A DNA stretch of 39,469 bases from Bryobacterales bacterium (GTDB lineage Bacteria; Acidobacteriota; Terriglobia; Bryobacterales; Bryobacteraceae). Shown here piece by piece: positions 16,724-25,255 of the stretch (positions are counted from its first letter, which is position 1; each line of letters begins with the position of its first letter). A program made the translations under genes and the position numbers. Where the stretch lies: the NCBI GenBank assembly GCA_003170915.1, contig PMYB01000101.1, positions 1 through 39,469 of the forward strand. The letters run 5' to 3'. Under the pieces are notes generated by a model. That model was not told where the DNA came from, searched no databases, and saw nothing but the letters and a program-made list of their open reading frames with translations.

Positions 16724-19149
16724 TGGACGGTGGCCGTCTCCAAAGCGGGTTGCGATGCAGCGGGAGCGATGGACGTCGGCTTCTGCTTGTGGGCCTGTTT
16801 GGCTTTGTACATGCGCCGATCGGCCTCGGCGAGGAGCTCGTCGGCATCCGAGCCGTCCTGCGGGAAGACGGCCAGGCCCACGCTCATGGAAACCTGGGTG
16901 CGGAACTCATCGCCGGGGCCGGCGGGCCATACGATCCGCCGAAGTTGATCGATGCGGTCGGCGATGGCGCGCTGGTCGTTTCCGAGCAGCAGCAGGACAA
17001 ACTCGTCCCCGCCCATACGCGCCACGTAGTCGTATTCGCGGCAGTTGTCGCGCAGGGTTTCGCTGATGTGGCGAAGGAGGCGATTGCCCTCGAGGTGCCC
17101 GTAGAGGTCGTTGATCTGCTTGAATCCGTTCAGGTCGCAGACCGCCACCGTAAGCATGCTGTTTTCGCGCCGGCAACGCGCCAGCTCGTTTTCAAGGCGC
17201 GGGAACAGGGATCGCGAGTTGGGCAGAGCGGTGAGGTAGTCGGTGGTGGCCGAATCCTCCGCCTGGCGGAACTTGAGCGCATTTTCAATGGACAGCGACA
17301 CCTTCGAGCTGATGGCCAGCAGGATGCGCAGGTTGTCCCGCGAGAATGCGTCCTTGTCCGAGCGGTACAACGTGAGAACGCCAACCGTCCCGTTGAGTCC
17401 CTGAAGAGGCACAGCCAGGGCGGAGCGCAATACGCTGACCTTCTGCGGATCTCCCAGGTAGCTGCATTCGACCGATGGGTTGCCGTTGAGGATGGATTTC
17501 TGCTTTTCCGCCACCCACCCGGAGAGGCCCTGCCCGATGGGAATCTGCAGCGAGGAAAACAGGCGGAAATCCTCGCCATTGACGTATTCCGGCACCAGGA
17601 AATCACCCCTCAAAACGTAAACTGCAATGGCATCGTAAGGAATCAGGCGTTTGAGCCGGACCCCTACCACCGAGAGGGTTTCATTCAATCTGAGCGAATT
17701 TCCCAGCTCGCGAGTCAACTCAAACAGCAGGCGAACCTCCTGGCGGGCCGCGGCGATGGAATCGAGGAAGGAGCGGGGCTGGCTCTTGTCCGCATGCGAG
17801 ACCTCGAGCCCTGCCGCGGGAGCGAGGCCGGGACCGATTTTGAGATCTTTGGAAAGCTTGGGTTTTCCGAGAGGCTGCGCCTGCGCCATGCGTTCGAGCT
17901 CTTGATACCGCCGTGTGAGCACCTCGACGACGCGCGGATCGAAACTCTTTCCGGACAAGGACTCGATATGAGCCATGGCTTGATCGAGCGGGAGAGCGCG
18001 GCGGTATTGGCGATCGGACGCCAGCGCATCCAGCGAGTCGACGGCGGTCAGGATGCGGGCGCCAATCGGAATTTCTTCTCCCTTGAGCCCGAACGGATAA
18101 CCGCTGCCGTCCCATTTCTCATGGTGCGCTTCCACGATGGCTGCGACGGGACACGGGAAGCCGGCGCATTCCAGGATCTCGGCGCCGACAATCGGATGGA
18201 TTTTCATCTTCTCGAATTCCTCGGCGTTCATCTTGCCGGGTTTGGAGAGGATATGCTCCGGGACCGCCAGCTTGCCGATATCGTGCAGCAACGCGGCCGC
18301 GCTCAGCCCATCGAGCTCCAGGTCGGAAAGGCGCATATCTTTTCCGATCTCTTCGACATAGGTCCGGACGCGCCGCAGGTGCTCGTGGGTGGCATGGTCC
18401 TTGGCTTCGATGGCGAGCGCCAGCGCTTCGATGGTGCGGAGATGCAGGACCGCCACTTCCTGCGCATGTCTTTTCTCGTCTTCCAGCCTGCCCAGATAGA
18501 CGCGATAGGAACGATAGACGAAGAACAGGATCGGCATGAGCAGAAGAGAACCCAGCCAGTTGAAGTTATGGCTTACCAGGCACAGCAGCCAGGCAATGGA
18601 AGCCCCGACCACGTAAAAGGGAAAAGACCAGAAGTAACAATCGCGCCACGTTTGCGCCAGCCGCCGGTTCTCCGTCAAGGCAATCACCCCGGCGACGGGC
18701 GCCGTGTTCAAAAAGAAAAACACCAGCGACGCCGCCAGGAGGATACTCGGAGTGTTTTTCATCGGAAGGCGCCCGCAAAATGCGTAACAGCCGGTAACCG
18801 CAATGGCCATGCTGGAAATACTGAAGAGCAGGCGGATGGGTTTTACCGGGTTCTTGGCCTTCCAGACACACTGCACCAGCGTGCCGGCGCACCCGAGCGC
18901 CACAGTCTCGCCCAAGCTCATCTGGCTCACGCCGATGAGGATGAAGAGAAAATTCACCGACATCGTGCCCTTGATCCCAGGCAGGTTCACCTTGAGCCCG
19001 GAGACCAGGATGCATGCCGCCAGGTTGCAGAAGAAACGCAGCAGGTCATCCGAGTGCCAGCCGGAGATGGCATGGTATATTGCCCATGCACCGCCTCCCA
19101 CGAACAACCCGATATAGAGCTTTGCCTGAAAGCGCATTTTCTCGTCCAC
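16720..19149 (-). CDS. Membrane HD-GYP / GAF / GGDEF cyclic-di-GMP protein
   Basis: An 809-residue protein with both a putative c-di-GMP phosphodiesterase and a diguanylate cyclase domain. Residues 1-220 form about seven or eight membrane helices, a likely sensor. A short coiled linker leads to an HD-GYP domain with HDIGK at 289-293 and HHEKWDGSGYP at 342-352, so the metal and GYP motifs are intact. A GAF domain spans about 470-628. The GGDEF domain has an intact GGDEF at 713-717 and the product-inhibition RxxD (REYD) at 704-707. GTG 19149 has GAGG 8 nt upstream and sits 9 nt after the sigma-54 activator gene. The stop overlaps dppB. The membrane domain has a stand-alone paralogue at 22601-23293. 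Net activity cannot be told from sequence. Confidence 0.93.
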   Translation of the reverse strand: MDEKMRFQAKLYIGLFVGGGAWAIYHAISGWHSDDLLRFFCNLAACILVSGLKVNLPGIKGTMSVNFLFILIGVSQMSLGETVALGCAGTLVQCVWKAKNPVKPIRLLFSISSMAIAVTGCYAFCGRLPMKNTPSILLAASLVFFFLNTAPVAGVIALTENRRLAQTWRDCYFWSFPFYVVGASIAWLLCLVSHNFNWLGSLLLMPILFFVYRSYRVYLGRLEDEKRHAQEVAVLHLRTIEALALAIEAKDHATHEHLRRVRTYVEEIGKDMRLSDLELDGLSAAALLHDIGKLAVPEHILSKPGKMNAEEFEKMKIHPIVGAEILECAGFPCPVAAIVEAHHEKWDGSGYPFGLKGEEIPIGARILTAVDSLDALASDRQYRRALPLDQAMAHIESLSGKSFDPRVVEVLTRRYQELERMAQAQPLGKPKLSKDLKIGPGLAPAAGLEVSHADKSQPRSFLDSIAAARQEVRLLFELTRELGNSLRLNETLSVVGVRLKRLIPYDAIAVYVLRGDFLVPEYVNGEDFRLFSSLQIPIGQGLSGWVAEKQKSILNGNPSVECSYLGDPQKVSVLRSALAVPLQGLNGTVGVLTLYRSDKDAFSRDNLRILLAISSKVSLSIENALKFRQAEDSATTDYLTALPNSRSLFPRLENELARCRRENSMLTVAVCDLNGFKQINDLYGHLEGNRLLRHISETLRDNCREYDYVARMGGDEFVLLLLGNDQRAIADRIDQLRRIVWPAGPGDEFRTQVSMSVGLAVFPQDGSDADELLAEADRRMYKAKQAHKQKPTSIAPAASQPALETATVQ

Positions 19150-19158
19150 GGGATTGCC

Positions 19159-20193
19159 TCAATTCACTGGCGTGCCGCTGCAGACGAACGGCCGGGCCGG
19201 GTTTATACCATACAGCTTGAGCCTGCGGATCAGCGTCCGCCGGGAGATTCCCAGCAACTCGGCGGCCCGGTTCCTCCGGCCATCGGTCTGTTCCAGGGCG
19301 TGGTAAATGACCTCCTGCTCGAGTTTATCGAGGCTGTAATTGGGCTCAGATTCGACGGGCTGCGAAACGACCTGGAGCGCCGGCGCCAGGTCTTCCCGCC
19401 GAATCTCGGTGACGTTTGTCAGAAGCGCCAGGCGAGCCATGAGACTTCTCAATTCGCGAACGTTTCCCGGCCACGAATAGCACTCGAGAGCTTCAACGGC
19501 TTCCTCGGTGATGGTCAGATCGGGATTTTGCTGTTCCAGAAACACGCGGGCCAACGGGCCGATATCGTCGGGGTGTTCGCGGAGGGCAGGCACCGCTACG
19601 CGCACCTGGTTCAAGCGGTGATAAAGGTCGGAACGGAACGTGCCCAGCCGGACCTCGTTCTCGAGGTCCGCGTTGCTGGCCGCGACGATCCGGACATCGA
19701 CCGTTATTTTGCGAGTCCCACCCAGACGGTAATGTGGCCACCCATCCAGCACCCGCAGGAGTTTGCTCTGGCTCTTCAGGTTCAGCTCGCCGATCTCATC
19801 CAGAAACAGCGTGCCCTGATCCGCCAGTTCGAACATTCCCTGTTTTTGGGAGTCGGCGCCGCTGAACGCGCCTTTTTCGAAGCCGAAGAGCTCACTCTCT
19901 AAAAGGTGGTCGGGAAGCGCCGCGCAATTGATATCGATCCACGGCCTGCCGTTGCGAGGAGAGTATTGGTGCAGCGCACGCGCGATCAGCTCTTTTCCGC
20001 TGCCGGTTTCGCCGGTGATGAGCACGGCAGCATTACTTTGCGCGATCCGTTCGACAAACTGCATCACGGTCCGCATGCAGGCGCTCGAAATGACGGCCGT
20101 CATGCCGAGGAACGAGCGCACATCCGGCGTCTCGCCGGATGCGATGATGTCCGCTTCCACCCGGGCGCTCGGCGTTTTCCTCAGTATCGCCAT
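19159..20193 (-). CDS. Sigma-54-dependent transcriptional activator (AAA+ and Fis-type HTH)
   Basis: Enhancer-binding protein that opens sigma-54 promoters by ATP hydrolysis. The 344-residue protein has Walker A GETGSGKE at 61-68, Walker B TLFLDEIGEL at 128-137, an arginine-finger region (FRSDLYHRLN) and a C-terminal Fis-type helix-turn-helix (GRRNRAAELLGISRRTLIRRLK). The sigma-54 contact loop reads GAFSGA at 108-113 instead of GAFTGA. There is no receiver or other full sensor domain; only about 30 residues precede the AAA+ core, so control must come from a partner or from expression level. It lies 2 nt after the coiled-coil gene and 9 nt before the HD-GYP gene. Targets may include the repeat-rich region upstream. 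Confidence 0.93.
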   Translation of the reverse strand: MAILRKTPSARVEADIIASGETPDVRSFLGMTAVISSACMRTVMQFVERIAQSNAAVLITGETGSGKELIARALHQYSPRNGRPWIDINCAALPDHLLESELFGFEKGAFSGADSQKQGMFELADQGTLFLDEIGELNLKSQSKLLRVLDGWPHYRLGGTRKITVDVRIVAASNADLENEVRLGTFRSDLYHRLNQVRVAVPALREHPDDIGPLARVFLEQQNPDLTITEEAVEALECYSWPGNVRELRSLMARLALLTNVTEIRREDLAPALQVVSQPVESEPNYSLDKLEQEVIYHALEQTDGRRNRAAELLGISRRTLIRRLKLYGINPARPFVCSGTPVN

Positions 20194-20195
20194 GG

Positions 20196-20399
20196 CTACC
20201 GCATCTCCGCATTGAGCGCTTGCGAACCTGCGGCGGTGGATGTACTCCGAAGGTGGACCTCCGTCCAGATCTGGAGCGCCGCTCTCAACTGAAGGATTTC
20301 CTCTTCCAGTTTAGCCCGCTCGTGTTTGAGGTGGCCGATCCGACTCGACAACGGATCATAACGTGCCGAAGTTCTAGTAGGTCTAGGATTTTTTGACAT
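20196..20399 (-). CDS. Small coiled-coil protein, 67 aa
   Basis: I do not recognise a family. The predicted product is a basic N-terminal tail followed by a heptad-rich helix (RIGHLKHERAKLEEEILQLR) and a short polar end. ATG 20399 is preferred over upstream starts because the longer form adds no recognisable sequence; the ribosome site is weak. It ends 2 nt before the sigma-54 activator start, and since that activator lacks a sensory domain, this coiled-coil protein is a reasonable candidate partner. That role is inference only. Confidence 0.6.
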   Translation of the reverse strand: MSKNPRPTRTSARYDPLSSRIGHLKHERAKLEEEILQLRAALQIWTEVHLRSTSTAAGSQALNAEMR

Positions 20400-20470
20400 C
20401 TTGAGGCGATTATCACCCTCGACCCTCAGAAATACAAGGTCAGTTGGACCCAATAACGTACTGGTTTCTT

Positions 20471-20485
20471 CAGATTGAGAGTACT
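20471..20485 (+). repeat. Composite motif copy 1: CAGATTG-N3-GTACT
   Basis: CAGATTGAGAGTACT. The same two elements in the same order recur at 20609-20624, with a 4-nt gap instead of 3. Two such pairs in 150 nt of non-coding DNA look like repeated operator sites. Confidence 0.4.
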
Positions 20486-20581
20486 GCCGGATCTTCAATG
20501 GGAGTACTGAAGCTTCCGGGATCAGGGGCAGAAGTTGGGCCGCGGAGGGGAGGGGCGCGCCGTTTCCGCAAGGTGACAGAT

Positions 20582-20597
20582 TGGCGCAGATGCGCCA
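20582..20597. promoter_or_regulatory. Palindromic operator candidate
   Basis: TGGCGCAGATGCGCCA is a perfect 7-bp inverted repeat with a 2-nt centre, the usual size for a dimeric repressor or activator site. It lies between the two composite motifs, about 160 nt before the subtilase start. Confidence 0.4.
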
Positions 20598-20608
20598 TTT
20601 TCCGGTGT

Positions 20609-20624
20609 CAGATTGGCTCGTACT
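20609..20624 (+). repeat. Composite motif copy 2: CAGATTG-N4-GTACT
   Basis: CAGATTGGCTCGTACT. Second copy of the paired elements seen at 20471-20485. A further AGTACT lies at 20662-20667 and another AGATTGG just after it, closer to the subtilase gene. Confidence 0.4.
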
Positions 20625-20753
20625 TCAAGTTCCATGGCAGTACCATAGCTGTTGAAAACACAGTACTTTTATCTCTTTTTAGATTGGTAACCGGCCTGCA
20701 ATCAAGAGCTGCGGCGCGACGCGGAATCGGCTAACGTCGCTGGAGACTCACAG

Positions 20754-22562
20754 ATGAAACGACTTCTTTTATCCGTTTTGATTGCTTCCGTGCAGATTGC
20801 ATTTGCCCAAAAACCCATTGCATCTCCCCCAACACCCACTGCACCTACCCCAACACCCACTGCACCTACCCCAACACCCATTGCATCTGCCCCAAAACCC
20901 ATTGCACCTGCCCCAACACCCATTGCACCTGCCCCAACAAGCAAGGCTTCGCCCGACCTGCCGAACTCCGCATCGGGGCAGCTCGTTGAGGTGATTGTGC
21001 AGTTCCAACTCAACGGCAACAACAAACAAGCCACTTACAACAATAATGTCATCCAAGCCGGACAGAGCGGCCAGATCAAGACGGCGTTGCCAACGATCAA
21101 TGCCGTTCATATGCGGATACCCTTGGCGGCGGTGCAGGCGCTTCAGAAAAACCCGATGGTCAAGTACATCACGCCGAATCGCCCCATCAAGCGTACGCTG
21201 GACCTCACCACTCAAGCAGTCTACGCCAATCTCGCGTGGAATCTCGGTTGGGACGGCACGGGTGTGGGTGTGGCTGTGATTGACAGTGGTATTACGCCCG
21301 TGCAAGATCTGACCGGAGCGGCCAACAACTCGCGCATCGTGTACAGCCAGAGTTTCATTAGCGGCGTGAGCGATCCCACCGACGCTTACGGTCACGGGAC
21401 ACATGTCGCCGGCATCATCGGGTCACGGGGCATCCAGTCGACGGGTTCATTGTTCTCCCGCACCTTCAAAGGTGTTGCTCCTGGTGTAAACCTGATCAAC
21501 CTGAGGGTCCTGGACCAGAACGGCGTGGGACAGGAAGCCGACGTCATCAATGCCATCCAGGCCGCCATCGCCCTCAAGAATACCTATAACATCAGGGTTA
21601 TCAATCTATCGCTCGGCACTCCCGTCTTCGAAAGCTACACACTGGATCCGCTGTGCCAAGCCGTGGAGGCCGCCTGGAACGCAGGTATTGTGGTTGTCGC
21701 CGCCGCGGGGAATTCCGGACGGGACAATTCGCTCGGCACAAACGGGTTCGGCACGATTGTTTCGCCCGGAAACGATCCCGATGTGATCACCGTAGGAGCA
21801 ACGAACTCACACGGTTCGTCTTCGCCTTACGGCGAAACGATCGCGACCTACAGTTCGAAAGGCCCGACGCTGATCGACCACATCGTAAAGCCGGATCTCG
21901 TGGCGCCGGGAAATGGCGTCGTTTCCGTGCTGGCGAGCCCCAGTGCAACCCTGTTCCAAACTGCGACTACCCAAGTCGTCGACGCGTACTACGAGACGAA
22001 CGGCCCGTCGCATGGGGTTTCGCAGAACTATCTCCGACTGAGTGGCACCAGCATGGCGACACCCGTGGTGTCGGGCGCAGCCGCGGTTCTTATCCAGAAG
22101 AACCCCAACCTGACCCCCGACCAGGTCAAAGCGCGTCTAATGAAGACAGCGGGGAAAATTCTGCCTCAGTACAGCTTCGGGACGGACGCTATCACTTTTC
22201 GATCGTTCAACAACCAGGCCGATATCTTTACGGTGGGAGCCGGCATATTGAACATCAATGCGGCATTGGCAAATAACGACCTGTCGACTATGCCGGCATT
22301 GTCACCGTCGGTGGTTTACAATTCCGCCACTCGCCGCGTCACTCTCCGCCGCAGTCTCTGGGGCGACTCGGTGGTTTGGGGCGACTCGGTGGTCTGGGGC
22401 GACTCGATCTTTATCGGCACGCTAAACGGACTCTCGGTGGTTTGGGGCGACTCGGTGGTTTGGGGCGATACCACGACCACGGGTTATAGCGTGGTCTGGG
22501 GAGACTCCGTGAATCTGTCGGTGTTGCTCACGGCGCTGTCGGACGGCGATAGCGATCAGTAA
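20754..22562 (+). CDS. Exported subtilisin-like serine protease (S8) with proline repeats and VVWGDS repeats
   Basis: Secreted endopeptidase. The 602-residue product has a signal peptide (MKRLLLSVLIASVQIAFA), then a Pro/Ala/Thr repeat of 7-residue units (residues about 20-65), a propeptide-like segment (about 75-145, with VKYITPNRP near its end) and the S8 catalytic domain. The triad is Asp177 (VAVIDSG), His217 (GHGTHVAG) and Ser433 (SGTSMATP). The C-terminal 70 residues carry six WGDS/WGDT units in VVWGDS repeats, a feature I associate with acidobacterial subtilases; its function is unknown and it may aid secretion, anchoring or folding. The membrane-protein gene follows after 38 nt. Confidence 0.93.
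   Translation: MKRLLLSVLIASVQIAFAQKPIASPPTPTAPTPTPTAPTPTPIASAPKPIAPAPTPIAPAPTSKASPDLPNSASGQLVEVIVQFQLNGNNKQATYNNNVIQAGQSGQIKTALPTINAVHMRIPLAAVQALQKNPMVKYITPNRPIKRTLDLTTQAVYANLAWNLGWDGTGVGVAVIDSGITPVQDLTGAANNSRIVYSQSFISGVSDPTDAYGHGTHVAGIIGSRGIQSTGSLFSRTFKGVAPGVNLINLRVLDQNGVGQEADVINAIQAAIALKNTYNIRVINLSLGTPVFESYTLDPLCQAVEAAWNAGIVVVAAAGNSGRDNSLGTNGFGTIVSPGNDPDVITVGATNSHGSSSPYGETIATYSSKGPTLIDHIVKPDLVAPGNGVVSVLASPSATLFQTATTQVVDAYYETNGPSHGVSQNYLRLSGTSMATPVVSGAAAVLIQKNPNLTPDQVKARLMKTAGKILPQYSFGTDAITFRSFNNQADIFTVGAGILNINAALANNDLSTMPALSPSVVYNSATRRVTLRRSLWGDSVVWGDSVVWGDSIFIGTLNGLSVVWGDSVVWGDTTTTGYSVVWGDSVNLSVLLTALSDGDSDQ
20811..20945 (+). repeat. 21-nt coding minisatellite
   Basis: About six tandem units of 21 nt, close to CCAACACCCATTGCACCTGCC, encode PTPIAPA-type heptapeptides at the N-terminus of the subtilase. 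Units differ at a few bases (Thr, Ile, Lys, Ser exchanges) but keep frame. Such tracts expand and contract by slippage, so linker length probably varies between strains. Confidence 0.85.
22356..22508 (+). repeat. 18-nt repeats encoding VVWGDS
   Basis: Near-identical 18-nt units (GTGGTTTGGGGCGACTCG) code for the hexapeptide VVWGDS in the subtilase C-terminus. They are arranged as a triplet, a pair and a single unit, separated by unrelated spacers of about 9 residues. Confidence 0.85.
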
Positions 22563-22600
22563 GGCGGAGATCCGACCGTGTCATTGCTTTGGTGATTGCG

Positions 22601-23293
22601 ATGAGCGATAAAACTAAAGTCTTTGTTGGCTTGACTATTGCATCCGGGTTCTGCCTGGTGGCGTACTGCCTGGCCGGAGAGGCCGAGGTCGTCCCTTCCA
22701 GCGCCTATCTGGTAGCTGTCCTGTTGGCGTTGCTCGCCTCGACGCTGAAGGTACACCTGCCCGGAATCACAGGAACGATATCCGTAAACTTCCTGTTGAT
22801 TCTGATTGCGATCGCACTGTTTACGTTTGCGGAGACCGTTCTGCTGGCTTCCGCGGCATGCATCGTCCAATGTTTGTGGCGGCCCAGAAGCCGGCCACGG
22901 CTGGTGCAGGTCGCATTTAATGTGGCGACGCTGGCAATCAGCAGCGGCGCCGCTTATCGACTCTCCCACTTATTCGCCGGAACGCCGGCGGCGCATCTGG
23001 GCGTACTGCTGGCAGTTGCGGCTTCGTTCTATTTCACGGCAGACACGCTGCTCATATCGGGCGTACTCTCCCTGGTGCAGGGCAAATCGCTGTTCGCCGT
23101 GTGGCAGCAGTGTTATCTGTGGTCCTTTCCATACTACCTGGCAGGGGCGGCTATTGCCGGGTTAGCCGTGGAAACCGATCAGGCGCTCGGATGGGTAATG
23201 TCGCTTCTCATTCTGCCCCCGATGTACCTGGTGTATGTGTTTTACCGGATCTGCGTGGAGCGATTGGCAAGGGCGTCGATAGGAGCGCCATAA
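22601..23293 (+). CDS. Stand-alone membrane sensor domain, paralogue of the HD-GYP protein N-terminus
   Basis: A 230-residue protein of about seven membrane helices with no catalytic domain. It aligns with residues 1-220 of the HD-GYP/GGDEF protein at 16720-19149: LKVHLPGITGTISVNFLLIL here and LKVNLPGIKGTMSVNFLFIL there, then ETVLLASAACIVQCLW versus ETVALGCAGTLVQCVW, then QQCYLWSFPYYLAGA versus RDCYFWSFPFYVVGA. It stops just where the other protein enters its coiled linker. ATG 22601 is preferred over TTG 22589; ribosome signal GGTG is weak. It follows the subtilase by 38 nt and may be co-transcribed. It could be a truncated duplicate or a deliberate partner of the full-length sensor. Confidence 0.8.
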   Translation: MSDKTKVFVGLTIASGFCLVAYCLAGEAEVVPSSAYLVAVLLALLASTLKVHLPGITGTISVNFLLILIAIALFTFAETVLLASAACIVQCLWRPRSRPRLVQVAFNVATLAISSGAAYRLSHLFAGTPAAHLGVLLAVAASFYFTADTLLISGVLSLVQGKSLFAVWQQCYLWSFPYYLAGAAIAGLAVETDQALGWVMSLLILPPMYLVYVFYRICVERLARASIGAP

Positions 23294-23310
23294 ACCCCGG
23301 TAGGAAAGCA

Positions 23311-23349
23311 CGCAGATTTGAACTCGGGACCTCTTGCACCCCAAACAAG
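23311..23349 (-). pseudogene. Possible tRNA-Pro relic (anticodon arm to T-arm)
   Basis: On the minus strand, CTTGTTTGGGGTGCAAG can form a 5-bp anticodon stem (one terminal T-G pair) with loop TTGGGGT, giving anticodon GGG (proline). A 5-nt variable loop (AGGTC) and a T-arm-like CCGAG-TTCAAAT-CTGCG follow; the stem has two mismatches. The acceptor and D-arms are not recognisable, so it is not a functional tRNA. It lies next to the decayed GNAT copy. Chance similarity cannot be excluded by eye. Confidence 0.3.
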
Positions 23350-23395
23350 TCCCAAGCAAAGGCTGCCCTTTAAAATCAAGATGTCACGGGCCATC

Positions 23396-23628
23396 CGCGC
23401 GCCGGTTCCTGTACAACATCACGCAGATCTGCGTAACGCCATCGGTGCGGGGGACGGGCATCGGACACGCGCTGCTGCGCCAGTCGCCGATTACACCGCG
23501 GGAGGCGGACTGCCGCTCGGCGAGCCTCACGGTGACGGCCGCCAACGAAGACGCCGAGACGCTGTACGAGCGGGTGGGATTCCGGACGGTGAGGCGGTTT
23601 CCGGCGCACGTGTGAGAAGGGTTCTGAG
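23396..23628 (+). pseudogene. Decayed partial copy of the GNAT acetyltransferase gene
   Basis: Nearly identical to the 3' third of the GNAT gene at 11108-12082, starting at CGCGCGCCGGTTCC (parent 11728) and running to the end of the gene. It lacks parent positions 11759-11881, exactly the interval between the two ACATCACGCAG repeats plus one repeat copy. This is 123 nt, so frame is kept. Near the end, parental TGG (Trp) is TGA, cutting the last three residues. Without the N-terminal half it cannot be a working enzyme, although VTPSVRGTGIGHALL is retained. It ends 2 nt before the stop codon of the convergent POT transporter gene. Confidence 0.88.
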
Positions 23629-23630
23629 AG

Positions 23631-25127
<1,497 letters not shown>

Positions 25128-25255
25128 AGATACAATGACCGGCAACGCCAAGTGTATATGGTTGGCCCGCCTGGAGGCAATTGGGGCCGGCGGCAAGACC
25201 TGCGGCGCTACCACTAATGCGCCGAGCATATTCCGCCGATAAACAGGTATTACGT

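Larger units (their letters stand above)
20400..20753. promoter_or_regulatory. Repeat-rich divergent regulatory region
   Basis: A 354-nt region between the divergent activator operon and the subtilase gene, with no gene seen. It holds several copies of AGTACT or GTAC (at 20480-20485, 20503-20508, 20620-20623, 20640-20643 and 20662-20667), four AGATTG copies, and one 16-nt palindrome. AGATTG and GTACT occur together in the same order and near-same spacing twice. The density suggests binding sites for a dimeric regulator. I did not find a clear -24/-12 sigma-54 promoter. Confidence 0.4.

Noticed and set aside
16705-19902. 1065-codon open frame on the plus strand
   Set aside because: Antisense to the HD-GYP and sigma-54 activator genes, whose catalytic motifs are intact.
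20811-20945. CRISPR-like repeat array
   Set aside because: The 21-nt units are contiguous without unique spacers and translate in frame as a proline-rich linker.
23296-23372. Functional tRNA gene
   Set aside because: Only anticodon and T-arm-like parts are present; acceptor and D-arms do not pair, so at most a relic.
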